A stretch of DNA of 6,541 bases from Nitrososphaera sp. (GTDB taxonomy: Archaea; Thermoproteota; Nitrososphaeria; Nitrososphaerales; Nitrososphaeraceae). The stretch lies in contig JANWHJ010000054.1 of the NCBI GenBank assembly GCA_025450475.1, positions 1 to 6,541 on the forward strand, in the 5' to 3' direction. Positions 1 to 5,847 of this stretch are shown piece after piece (position 1 is the stretch's first letter; each line of letters begins with the position of its first letter). The translations under genes were made by a program, and so were the position numbers. The notes under the pieces are model-generated. The model ran no database searches, was not told where the DNA came from, and saw nothing but the letters and a program-made list of their open reading frames with translations.

Positions 1-1
1 C

Positions 2-751
2 GTGAGGGAGGCCACTGCAAGAGGCATCTACGTTACCTACACGGCAGACATTCTGGCGGAAGCTACGGCAGATCTTACCTTTGCACTAATCCTTGCCTGT
101 GCCCGGGGAATCGTAAATGCGGACAAGCACGTCAGGGAAAGCAGGTGGAAGGTCGGCTGGTCGCCGACCCTGATGCTTGGCTACAACGTACATGGAGCGA
201 CTCTCGGAATAATCGGACTTGGCAGGATAGGGTCTGCTGTGGCAAGAAGGGCAAGAGGGTTCAACATGAACATATTGTACCACAACCGGAGCAGAAACCA
301 ACAACACGAATCAGAGCTTGGGGCACAGCATGTGGAGCTTGACGAACTGCTGGCACGGAGCGACTTTGTTTCAATACACAGTAGCCTGAACAGCGAGAGC
401 CGCCACTTGATAGACGGCAGCAAGCTCAGGCGTATGAAAAAGACTGCATTTCTGATAAATACTGCTCGCGGACAAGTCGTGAATGAAGCGGATCTTGCCC
501 GAGCACTCAAGCGCAGCCTGATCGCCGGCGCCGCCCTCGACGTATTTGAGGAAGAGCCGCTGCGAAGAAGAAACCCGTTATTGATAATGAAGAATGTTAT
601 TTTGCTTCCGCACATTGGAAGCGCGACTTTTCAGACCCGTTCCAAGATGGCCGAAGTTGCGGCAAAGAACTTACTAGACGTTCTGTTAGGTAAGGAGCCT
701 GATCCAAGGTTCTTGGTAAACCCGGAAGTTAGAAACTTCAGGTCTCTATGA
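2..751 (+). CDS. gyaR: D-2-hydroxyacid dehydrogenase, glyoxylate reductase type (5' end outside window)
   Basis: C-terminal 249 residues of an NAD(P)H-dependent D-2-hydroxyacid dehydrogenase; glyoxylate or hydroxypyruvate reduction is the likeliest reaction. Counting from the first complete codon, the hinge motif EATADLTFAL (about 20-29) leads into the Rossmann fold with GLGRIG at 72-77. The family catalytic residues are present: Arg156 in NTARG, a Glu near 185 in DVFEEEP, and His204 in LPHIGS. The second strand of the Rossmann fold ends in YHNRSR with no acidic residue, which in this family suggests NADPH rather than NADH (inference). Roughly 80 N-terminal residues are missing, so the GTG at base 2 is an internal valine codon and not a start. 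No ACT domain follows, which argues against a long-form phosphoglycerate dehydrogenase. The stop abuts the stop of the convergent 62-residue gene. The exact substrate cannot be settled from sequence. Confidence 0.9.
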   Translation: MREATARGIYVTYTADILAEATADLTFALILACARGIVNADKHVRESRWKVGWSPTLMLGYNVHGATLGIIGLGRIGSAVARRARGFNMNILYHNRSRNQQHESELGAQHVELDELLARSDFVSIHSSLNSESRHLIDGSKLRRMKKTAFLINTARGQVVNEADLARALKRSLIAGAALDVFEEEPLRRRNPLLIMKNVILLPHIGSATFQTRSKMAEVAAKNLLDVLLGKEPDPRFLVNPEVRNFRSL

Positions 752-934
752 TTTCCTGTTTGGCTTCAGGTGCCACTCGCCAGCCTCGTCTATCCATGCC
801 CTGCAGTCGAGTTTCTTTTCCATTTCCGCAAGCAATTCTTCAGTTGTGAGGTTTTTTGCCAGAGAGATTTTCGTGGTCTTTAATTTTTCGAGGAATTCGG
901 GAGTTTCACCCTCTATTATCAACTGCTTTCCCAC
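746..934 (-). CDS. Small protein of unknown function, last gene of the ilvE operon
   Basis: Predicted 62-residue soluble protein, not recognised. It looks like an authentic protein: a short strand (LIIEGE), an amphipathic stretch around TPEFLEKLKTTKISLAKNL, a helix TTEELLAEMEKKL, and a C-terminal segment with two tryptophans (RAWIDEAGEWHLKP). There is one cysteine, at 44, no membrane segment and no signal peptide. The GTG start overlaps the last 16 bases of the acetyltransferase gene, so translational coupling is likely. A TTG twelve bases further in (920-922) is an alternative start. It ends stop-against-stop with the dehydrogenase gene on the other strand (TAG at 746-748 on the minus strand, TGA at 749-751 on the plus strand). 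Its place in the operon suggests a link to the sugar-modifying genes, but no function can be assigned. Confidence 0.7.
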   Translation of the reverse strand: MGKQLIIEGETPEFLEKLKTTKISLAKNLTTEELLAEMEKKLDCRAWIDEAGEWHLKPNRKS

Positions 935-1419
935 GCTTTTTTCTTCTTGTCGTACTCTGCGCGGCTATAAGCCGGCTTGGCCGGATGGCCCATAACGACA
1001 GTATCGGCAGGGACGTCCTTCGTAACGACTGCGGCCATTGCGACGACGCTATTCTTGCCCACCCGTACGCCGGGCTTGAATACAGACCTGCCGCCAATTA
1101 TCGCGCCATCCTCTACAACTACTCCAATCATCTTGGGGCTAGTTGGATAGGGATCGTTTGTGAACGCGGCAGCTGGGCCAATAAACACGTTCTTCCCGAT
1201 TTCCGTGAGAGGAGGAATATAGACGGAACCTTCGATGCGAGTGTTGTCCCCTATCTTGACCTTGTAGTCGACGTGTGTCAGCGAACCTATCATGACATTG
1301 TGGCCGATTTCTGCTTCGGCTCCGATGTATGCAAAATGCCATATCGTGACATTGCTACCGATCTTGGCAGTCTTAGCGACATAGTTTATCACGCCGGGCG
1401 GCGCAGTGTAGTTGTCCAT
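919..1419 (-). CDS. Hexapeptide-repeat sugar N-acetyltransferase (WbpD-like)
   Basis: Predicted 166-residue left-handed beta-helix acyltransferase of the family that transfers an acetyl group from acetyl-CoA to the amino group of a UDP-amino sugar, as WbpD does in UDP-diacetamido-uronic acid synthesis. Isoleucine/valine-rich hexapeptide turns run from about residue 12 to 146, including AKTAKIGSNVTIWHFAYIG, AEIGHNVMIG and VRVGKNSVVAMAAVV. WHF at 27-29, FTNDPYP at 86-92 and the terminal VPADTVVMGHPAK are characteristic of the WbpD/sugar O- or N-acetyltransferase group. The tail is a charged helix ending KKKKAWESS. The ATG lies 3 bases after the Trm112-like stop. The neighbouring Gfo/Idh/MocA dehydrogenase would supply the keto-sugar step, but no DegT-type sugar aminotransferase is visible here. 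The acceptor sugar is therefore inferred, and O-acetylation remains possible. Confidence 0.85.
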   Translation of the reverse strand: MDNYTAPPGVINYVAKTAKIGSNVTIWHFAYIGAEAEIGHNVMIGSLTHVDYKVKIGDNTRIEGSVYIPPLTEIGKNVFIGPAAAFTNDPYPTSPKMIGVVVEDGAIIGGRSVFKPGVRVGKNSVVAMAAVVTKDVPADTVVMGHPAKPAYSRAEYDKKKKAWESS

Positions 1420-1422
1420 GCT

Positions 1423-1698
1423 TTAGAGATGCCATGGATTTCCGTGCTTTATAACTTTGTCAGGGATTTTGCTTTGCCATTTCTTCAAGAAGTCAATATC
1501 CCTGTCCTTCTGCTTTTCCCGGAGCTCGTCCGGCAGCATTACTGGAATCTCGTCGATGATTGGATAATAGCGGCTGCATTTCGTGCAGAAAAGGACGCCT
1601 TCCTTGACCGTCTGGGCCTCAGAGACAATCTCGAACAATTCCAGTGGGTAGTGCTTGTCGATTGGACAAGCGAGGATATCGAGCATGGACTTTTTCAT
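1423..1698 (-). CDS. Trm112-like zinc-binding protein
   Basis: Predicted 91-residue protein with the Trm112/YcaR fold signature: LDILACPIDK near the N-terminus and FCTKCSRYYPIIDEIPVMLP at 37-56, matching the family's IxDGIPxLLP strand. In archaea and eukaryotes Trm112 is a small partner that stabilises and activates methyltransferases acting on tRNA and release factors. Three zinc-ligand cysteines are visible (11, 38, 41). The usual fourth position holds a non-cysteine (Asp14 or His16 nearby), so the metal site may be altered or use another ligand. About 30 residues follow the core (from residue 61), longer than the roughly 60-residue typical form, and end in KVIKHGNPWHL. Its start overlaps the upstream stop in an ATGA junction, indicating translational coupling. 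Placement among sugar-nucleotide genes is unusual for a tRNA methylation cofactor, so its partner is uncertain. Confidence 0.82.
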   Translation of the reverse strand: MKKSMLDILACPIDKHYPLELFEIVSEAQTVKEGVLFCTKCSRYYPIIDEIPVMLPDELREKQKDRDIDFLKKWQSKIPDKVIKHGNPWHL

Positions 1699-2636
1699 TT
1701 AAGATCCAGATATACAGGCGAGCCAGTATTACTTGAGAGTATCGCCGCTTCTGCCACCCTTGTCACGTTTGTGGCGTCAGCAGCGGTTACCACAACCTTG
1801 CCTTTCCCCTCTATTGATTCGATGAAATTCCTTAGTTCTAGCGTAAGCGGCTCTTGGAACTGCTTGCGAGGCATTATCGTCGCCTCGGCGTTATCTATCC
1901 TGATCTCCTGTGTCAAGAAGTCCCCGGTGATGATGCCGTCGGTACAGACGGCGCTGAATGTCCTGACCTTCTTTGGCGTGAGCCAGTTGGACGCGATTAT
2001 GGCTACCTTTTGGCCTTCAAAGCCCAGCATTATCGTCGCAAAGTCCTCAAAGGAGTGAAAGCGCTTGCCCGCGCGCGCAAACACCACATTTGGTCGGCTG
2101 CCGAAAAGGAACATTGCCGCGTCAATGTCGTGAACTGACGTGTCGTATATCACACCAACGTCCTTGATGTGGAGCGGCATCCTGTTTTCCCGATGGAACT
2201 CTATCATCATCGGGTCGCCATACAAGCCGCCCTCTATCAGCTTGCGGGCGTCGCTTACTGCTGGGTTAAAGCGCTCGACGTATCCTGACGTCAGGATGAC
2301 CTTTTTCCTTACTGCCACAGCCATCATCTCTTCGCATTCCTTAGATGAAAACGACATCGGCTTTTCAACAAACGTGTTGACGCCGTGTTCCATCAGTTTT
2401 TTTGCGACGGTGGCGTGCGTCTTGGTCGGTGTGCACACAAGGCAGCCGTCAAGTTGATGCTCGCTTAGCATTTCGTCAACAGAAGAATATGGTTGGAGAC
2501 CGTGTTTGTTGGCTATTTCTCTTGCCCTTGCAGGGTCAAGGTCGCAGATTGCAGAGAGGCAACCAAGCTCCTTCAGAACCCTCGCATGATTCTTTCCCCA
2601 CCCTCCAACTCCAATAACTGCTATCTTGGTTACCAT
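1695..2636 (-). CDS. Gfo/Idh/MocA family sugar-nucleotide oxidoreductase
   Basis: Predicted 313-residue NAD(P)-dependent dehydrogenase. The N-terminal Rossmann domain starts at once with KIAVIGVGGWGKNH (GxGxxG at 9-14), followed by CDLDP at 31-35, TPTKTH at 69-74 and the family EKP motif at 91-93, which carries the catalytic lysine. The C-terminal alpha/beta domain holds GYVERFNPAV (118-127) and DTSVHDID (165-172) with the conserved histidine 169. The overall pattern resembles archaeal UDP-N-acetylglucosamine 3-dehydrogenases, functional analogues of WbpB; this substrate is an inference. The ATG at 2634-2636 overlaps the ilvE stop by 7 bases and places the Rossmann motif at the usual distance. 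A TTG at 2651 would add only VDCG-type residues encoded inside ilvE and is less likely. Cytoplasmic; its product would be passed to an aminotransferase and then the downstream acetyltransferase. Confidence 0.9.
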   Translation of the reverse strand: MVTKIAVIGVGGWGKNHARVLKELGCLSAICDLDPARAREIANKHGLQPYSSVDEMLSEHQLDGCLVCTPTKTHATVAKKLMEHGVNTFVEKPMSFSSKECEEMMAVAVRKKVILTSGYVERFNPAVSDARKLIEGGLYGDPMMIEFHRENRMPLHIKDVGVIYDTSVHDIDAAMFLFGSRPNVVFARAGKRFHSFEDFATIMLGFEGQKVAIIASNWLTPKKVRTFSAVCTDGIITGDFLTQEIRIDNAEATIMPRKQFQEPLTLELRNFIESIEGKGKVVVTAADATNVTRVAEAAILSSNTGSPVYLDLK

Positions 2637-3547
2637 ACCGCAGTCAACCAATCCGTATAGTCCTTGGTGCCTGCGGAGACGACCTTTTCATACATTTCGC
2701 GGATTCCTCTTGTCACCGGGCCTTCTTTCCCGCTGCCCACCACGTGACCGTCTATACTGATCACGGGGACGATTTCCGCAGCGGTGCCTGTCAGGAATAT
2801 TTCGTCTGCCATGTACAGCTCTGTCCGGGGGATTGGACGCTCTGTAACTTCATAGCCCAGATCTTTTGCCATTCTTATCGCACTTTCGCGGGTTATGCCT
2901 TCAAGAGCTGAATCTGCAAAAAAAGGCGTGTATATCCTACCACGCCTAACAAGGAAAATGTTTTCACCCGAAGCCTCGCTCACATTTCCTGATAAGTCAA
3001 GCAGGATCGACTCGTCGTAGCCATTTAGCTTACTTTCTTGTGTGGCAAGTATAGAGTTAAGGTAGTTTCCGGCGGCCTTGGCAAGCGGTGGCGTGGTGCT
3101 ATCGTTTATGCGGCGCCAGGAAGAAACGCACACCTTGATGCCTTCGCTTCTGAAGTATTTTGCAAATGGGAACGTAATGATGACGGTGTGGGTAGGCGAG
3201 CTTTTGTTCACGTTCAAGTCTATGCCATGTATGCCCACAAATGTCAGCGGTCGGATGTAGCACGACTCCTTCATCTTATTCTTCAGCAAGAGCTCGACTG
3301 TGGCTTTAGCAAGCCCCTTAGCAGTATATGGAAGCGAGATGGAATAAACGTCAGCGGACCGGTGCAGCCTTTCCATGTGGTCTTGGAGCCGGAAAATGTA
3401 TAGATTGCCCTTGGCAGCGTAGCCGCGGATTCCCTCAAAGACGGCGGTTCCGTAGTGGAGGGCGTGTGTAAAGATCGGGACATTGGCGTCCTCCCATCTC
3501 ACAAACTCGTCGTCGAACCAGACAAACTCGCTGCCTTTATCCCTCAT
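2630..3547 (-). CDS. ilvE: Branched-chain amino acid aminotransferase (fold-type IV PLP enzyme)
   Basis: Predicted 305-residue PLP-dependent aminotransferase interconverting leucine, isoleucine and valine with their 2-oxo acids, the last step of branched-chain amino acid synthesis. Visible signatures are THALHYGTAVFEGIRGY (27-43), SCYIRPLTFVG (95-105), the PLP lysine at about 157 in LAKAAGNYLNSILA, SEASGENIF (190-198) and LEGITR (215-220), followed by TGTAAEI (254-260). Length and motif spacing match bacterial and archaeal IlvE of about 300-308 residues. The ATG at 3545-3547 is chosen because homologues begin about ten residues before the FDDEFVRWEDA strand and because a TATA box lies 30 bases upstream. 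The frame stays open to about 3700, but that extension has no family similarity. First gene of the operon. D-amino acid transaminase or aminodeoxychorismate lyase are fold-type IV alternatives, but the motifs fit IlvE best. Confidence 0.95.
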   Translation of the reverse strand: MRDKGSEFVWFDDEFVRWEDANVPIFTHALHYGTAVFEGIRGYAAKGNLYIFRLQDHMERLHRSADVYSISLPYTAKGLAKATVELLLKNKMKESCYIRPLTFVGIHGIDLNVNKSSPTHTVIITFPFAKYFRSEGIKVCVSSWRRINDSTTPPLAKAAGNYLNSILATQESKLNGYDESILLDLSGNVSEASGENIFLVRRGRIYTPFFADSALEGITRESAIRMAKDLGYEVTERPIPRTELYMADEIFLTGTAAEIVPVISIDGHVVGSGKEGPVTRGIREMYEKVVSAGTKDYTDWLTAVW

Positions 3548-3573
3548 GTATGAAAACAAAATCCTTCCCTGGC

Positions 3574-3581
3574 TTATAAAA
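3574..3581 (-). promoter_or_regulatory. TATA box of the ilvE operon
   Basis: Minus-strand TTTATAAG preceded by a T-rich run lies with its centre about 30 bases upstream of the ilvE ATG. With the usual archaeal spacing of about 25 bases, transcription would start about 5 bases before the ATG, giving a nearly leaderless mRNA. A short dyad, CCAACCTTGG at 3590-3599, sits just upstream, where a regulator or TFB could contact the DNA. The box falls inside the upstream extension of the ilvE frame, supporting the shorter start. Confidence 0.7.
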
Positions 3582-3732
3582 ATCTTGAACCAACCTTGGA
3601 ACAACCAATGATAAGCTCGCCTAGCTTGATCGGCAATACGCGAGACTAATGAGAGCAGGTGAATGCGGCGCATCACATTTTGGCGTGCCGCGCCATCCAA
3701 CGAAATTCATGGACTTTGTCCTTGTTTAGGCG

Positions 3733-3740
3733 TTTATATG
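3733..3740. promoter_or_regulatory. Possible TATA box, direction unresolved
   Basis: The plus strand reads GTTTATATGC and the minus strand GCATATAAAC, both acceptable archaeal TATA boxes. On the minus strand an ATG at 3708-3710 lies 26 bases from its centre, the spacing of a leaderless start, and opens a 29-residue frame to 3621. On the plus strand the predicted start falls near 3762, ahead of an ATG at 3773 that opens a 26-residue hydrophobic peptide. Either a small transcript or a chance match; no product is recognised. Confidence 0.25.
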
Positions 3741-3766
3741 CATTCGGCATCATGAAAAGAACTTTG

Positions 3767-3931
3767 CTAGTTATGAAATTGATGGCCATTGTTTTCTCCG
3801 CTCTGTGGGGTCTCTTGAGTTCTGGTTTCTGTGGCAAAGTTAGCGTCAATTGATTGGATGAAGTCGGAACTATCCCTCAGTTCTTGGAAAGTTAATTGGT
3901 CGAGAGAGTCCAAAAACCTCCTTGCTTGCAT
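3767..3931 (-). CDS. Possible short protein of unknown function (54 residues)
   Basis: An ATG-to-TAG frame encoding a hydrophilic, acidic 54-residue peptide. Residues 1-31 (MQARRFLDSLDQLTFQELRD onward) would form an amphipathic helix or helical pair; the tail from about 32 is rich in Thr, Gln, Asn and His and looks disordered. There are no cysteines and no membrane segment. An in-frame TGA lies one codon before the ATG, so the frame cannot extend upstream. A purine-rich AAGGAGGT lies inside the frame near its start, not before it. No TATA box is evident about 30 bases upstream. Composition resembles a real protein more than random translation, but no family is recognised and another frame on the same strand overlaps it. 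It could be a small gene, the remnant of a larger one, or chance. Confidence 0.27.
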   Translation of the reverse strand: MQARRFLDSLDQLTFQELRDSSDFIQSIDANFATETRTQETPQSGENNGHQFHN

Positions 3932-4129
3932 TCTTCACTGCCGTAGACCATGATTTTCAACATTGGATTCCATTTAGCCGCCATCGACAATTAGTCACTA
4001 CCCCAAATCTTCCACAGAAGCCACCTGCTGCCATTAAAGTTTTAATGAACTGGTTGGGAGTATGTCTTCTCTCTACCGTTCGGTGTAAATATGTTGCCAA
4101 TGGATTGAATTGTCATATGGAATTGGTCC

Positions 4130-4426
4130 TCAACCTTCCCTAAACAATTCTTCACGGATCTTTGGCATCCTCTCGTTCAGAATTCTGACCGTTTCGGCAA
4201 ATTCCTCGTCATCTAGATTCCTCCCCTTTGTCATGACCATATAGGCAGACGCTGCTTTGAGCGTCATTCCCCAAGCTACCCCAAGAGCAAAATCATGCTC
4301 TTCCTTTAGCATTGCATTTTTCTTTACTTCCGGTTGTCGGAATACATCGAGTGCTACTCTCGCATGTGATATTGCTGCTTCAATGGCTTGCTCCACGAAT
4401 CCTCTGAACTCGAATCCGATTACCAT
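4130..4426 (-). CDS. Helical protein of unknown function (98 residues)
   Basis: Predicted 98-residue cytoplasmic protein, not recognised. It appears all-helical: helix 1 about residues 5-30 (FRGFVEQAIEAAISHARVAL), helix 2 about 33-66 with a hydrophobic middle (FALGVAWGMTLKAASAYMVM), a short basic turn MTKGRN, then an acidic amphipathic helix 72-97 (DDEEFAETVRILNERMPKI). The middle segment has charged flanks and conserved-looking Glu42, Glu43, His44 and Asp45, so a buried helix in a helical bundle is more likely than a membrane span. There are no cysteines. The ATG follows AAAGGTCG, a weak ribosome-binding match, and a weak TATA-like AATTAATG lies about 30 bases upstream near 4456, so it may be nearly leaderless. 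It stands alone, with gene-poor DNA on both sides, and offers no operon clue to function. Confidence 0.75.
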   Translation of the reverse strand: MVIGFEFRGFVEQAIEAAISHARVALDVFRQPEVKKNAMLKEEHDFALGVAWGMTLKAASAYMVMTKGRNLDDEEFAETVRILNERMPKIREELFREG

Positions 4427-4528
4427 CGACCTTTAATCTCAACGGATTCAGCATTAATTCTTTGCGATCGCCGCTTTCTTTCTTCGACGATACATTGCGG
4501 TTCCAATCTGGCATATCCCCGGGAATTC

Positions 4529-4642
4529 CTAATAAGCTAGGCTAACATCGAGCCTTAGGTAATTCTTCTTGAAAACCAGTCCACAGATATCGCATTTCCA
4601 GCTGAAAGCGATTTCATGATTCGGCCCACGCAGTCGGGTAGG
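4529..4642 (-). pseudogene. Possible remnant of a small zinc-finger protein
   Basis: The minus-strand frame that ends at TAG 4529-4531 reads FSWKCDICGLVFKKNYLRL, with a CxxC pair (TGC at 4592-4594, TGT at 4583-4585) and a following Gly and Phe spaced as in the first half of a C2H2 finger. The histidines expected about 13-17 residues later are absent. The frame is open for 37 codons but has no ATG, GTG or TTG before the finger. An ATG in a different frame at 4644-4646 opens a ten-residue peptide (MTYPTAWAES) that would join it after a one-base shift. This suggests a decayed or frameshifted small gene; with only 37 codons, chance is a real alternative. Confidence 0.25.
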
Positions 4643-4852
4643 TCATTGAAAGGCGGAAAGATTACTAAGTTGATGCAACTTGCTATACCTGCAATAGGGA
4701 GAATTGCTATTTTTTTACTCTTGCATTGCTAATCGAAACATCGTTCATTTCAGTTACCCAAATAACACTGTCAAGATAAATGAGCCTTTCCTCTGAAAAA
4801 TAGTAGAATGTAATATTTCATTGGTCACGTTAGTTGTGTAGGATGTCTTCAT

Positions 4853-4867
4853 CTCCGGGGTCCGGAG
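4853..4867. terminator. Stem-loop after birA, possible terminator
   Basis: A perfect six-base inverted repeat, CTCCGG-GGT-CCGGAG, lies 8 bases past the birA stop on that gene's downstream side. On the plus strand it can be extended by a T-G and an A-T pair. No T-tract follows it in the birA direction, and archaeal termination relies mostly on T-runs, so a role in 3'-end formation or mRNA stability is only a suggestion. Confidence 0.3.
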
Positions 4868-4875
4868 GTTGAAGG

Positions 4876-5844
4876 CTAGTAACGTAAGGTGATGTCTCCC
4901 GATACAACGTTGATATCGCCATCCCCAGTCCTTAGCATGAGCGACCCGTCTTCGTTGATTTCGACGGCCACTCCCTGAACTGTTCTATCGTTTTGAGTCA
5001 CTGTTACTTTGCGTCCCAGCATCTCAGAGTTTTTCTTCCATTCTTGCAAAATTGCGATAGCGCCTCGCTGCTCCATCTCTAAGTAGTATCGCTCCAGGTT
5101 CTCCAGCAACGCCGTTACTAATTCTAGCCTGCTCACGCTGCGCCCGAGCTCGTCGCTTATTGAAGTGACTTTGACATTGTCAATGTGCGCGGAGATTGCT
5201 GCAGAGTCGACGTTTGCGTTTATTCCGATTCCAATTACTGCATAGTTGACATGCTCTGCCTCAGCACTGATGTCCAGTAGAATGCCTGCCACCTTCTTGC
5301 CAGAAATCATTACGTCATTTGGCCACTTTAGTCTCGCATTGAGGCCTATTGCCCTTATCGTCTCACACACTGCTAGGGAGGCAACAAATGGCAATAGCGT
5401 GATCTTTGCAGTTGGCATATCAGGTTTCAAAACTACTGAAAGCCACACGCCGCCCTTGGGCGATAGCCACTTTCTCCTCTGCCTGCCCCGGCCGCTCTTT
5501 TGCTGCTCTGCAATGACCGCTGCGCCGTGCGAGTCGTACCTGTCCGCAAGCGACACCGCAAGGTTTTGTGTTGAGTCAACAATTTCACGAAATATGACCT
5601 TCGTGCCCAAGAATGAAGTGCGGAGAACCTTGACTAGCTCCCAAGGGACCGGCAAGTCTGTCTGGCCGGCAAGTCTATACCCAAGTCCATGCCGTGATTC
5701 AACGGTGTAGCCATACTTGCGCAGCGCCTTTATCTGCTTCCAAACCGCGCTCCTTGAAATACCGGCCTTCTTTGCCAGGGCTTGTCCAGAAATGTAGCCT
5801 GGCTCTGACCGGAGCAACGCGATGAATTCTCCAGGCTTTGGCAT
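4876..5844 (-). CDS. birA: BirA: biotin-protein ligase with N-terminal DNA-binding domain
   Basis: Predicted 322-residue enzyme that makes biotinyl-AMP from biotin and ATP and transfers biotin to the acceptor lysine of a carboxyl carrier protein. Residues 1-60 form a winged helix (GQALAKKAGISRSAVWKQIK, then ESRHGLGYRL). The ligase domain follows, with DSTQ at 90-93, the biotinyl-AMP loop SGRGRQRRKW at 117-126, KWPNDVMI at 173-180, GKKVAGILLD at 182-191 containing the catalytic lysine region, and IGIGINAN at 204-211. A small C-terminal SH3-like domain spans about 275-322. The length equals that of two-domain E. coli BirA (about 321). The ATG fits the winged-helix start and lies about 30 bases from a TATA box. 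The DNA-binding domain implies regulation as well as catalysis; whether it binds DNA in this organism is unknown. The expected partner is the acetyl-/propionyl-CoA carboxylase carrier subunit, not in this window. Confidence 0.95.
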   Translation of the reverse strand: MPKPGEFIALLRSEPGYISGQALAKKAGISRSAVWKQIKALRKYGYTVESRHGLGYRLAGQTDLPVPWELVKVLRTSFLGTKVIFREIVDSTQNLAVSLADRYDSHGAAVIAEQQKSGRGRQRRKWLSPKGGVWLSVVLKPDMPTAKITLLPFVASLAVCETIRAIGLNARLKWPNDVMISGKKVAGILLDISAEAEHVNYAVIGIGINANVDSAAISAHIDNVKVTSISDELGRSVSRLELVTALLENLERYYLEMEQRGAIAILQEWKKNSEMLGRKVTVTQNDRTVQGVAVEINEDGSLMLRTGDGDINVVSGDITLRY

Positions 5845-5847
5845 TTG

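Larger units (their letters stand above)
3582..4129. other. Gene-poor stretch between ilvE and the 98-residue gene
   Basis: No gene of recognisable family was found on either strand in this stretch of about 550 bases. It holds a TATA-like element at 3733-3740 and several short open frames on the minus strand with protein-like composition: a 54-codon ORF at 3767-3931, a frame open at 3668-3882 that contains an ATG-started 38-residue peptide, and a frame at 3870-4112 interrupted by a single TGA. The frames overlap each other, so at most one could be coding at each point. Plus-strand open frames at 3659-3853 and 3922-4143 look like chance. No tRNA-like cloverleaf or long repeat was seen. Confidence 0.5.
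4427..4875. other. Gene-poor stretch between the 98-residue gene and birA
   Basis: About 450 bases without a convincing gene. It contains a broken zinc-finger-like frame on the minus strand (4529-4642), a plus-strand run of seven T at 4710-4716, and a stem-loop just past the birA stop (4853-4867). The rest, especially 4650-4850, appears AT-rich with only short frames such as a 32-codon minus-strand one starting near 4852. No tRNA, repeat array or mobile-element end was seen. Confidence 0.5.

Noticed and set aside
181..615. A 144-codon minus-strand open frame within the dehydrogenase
   Set aside because: Its low-complexity serine- and arginine-rich translation is opposite a well-defined Rossmann-fold coding sequence.
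856..2058. A 400-codon open frame on the plus strand, long enough to look like a gene
   Set aside because: It lies opposite the acetyltransferase, Trm112-like and oxidoreductase genes, all with clear family motifs. Its translation has no recognisable motif, so it is an antisense shadow of coding DNA.
2637..2651. TTG at 2651 as start of the Gfo/Idh/MocA gene
   Set aside because: It lies deeper inside ilvE and adds five residues before a Rossmann strand that normally starts within a few residues of the start codon.
3548..3700. N-terminal extension of ilvE to a start near 3700
   Set aside because: The extension of 51 residues has no counterpart in IlvE, contains the likely TATA box, and the ATG at 3547 gives the standard 305-residue length.
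3922..4143. A 73-codon plus-strand open frame
   Set aside because: No promoter or ribosome-binding signal and no recognisable pattern; it overlaps the 3' end of the 98-residue gene on the other strand and looks like chance.
4710..4716. Run of seven T on the plus strand as a terminator
   Set aside because: No plus-strand gene lies upstream within range, so there is nothing for it to terminate; it may simply reflect AT-rich spacer.
3548..4875. tRNA, small structured RNA, CRISPR array or insertion-sequence ends in the gene-poor middle
   Set aside because: No T-loop-like GTTCRANNC with a pairing acceptor stem, no regularly spaced repeats and no terminal inverted repeats with a transposase were visible by eye.
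5246..5710. A 154-codon plus-strand open frame within birA
   Set aside because: It is antisense to the conserved BirA catalytic motifs and has no domain signature of its own.
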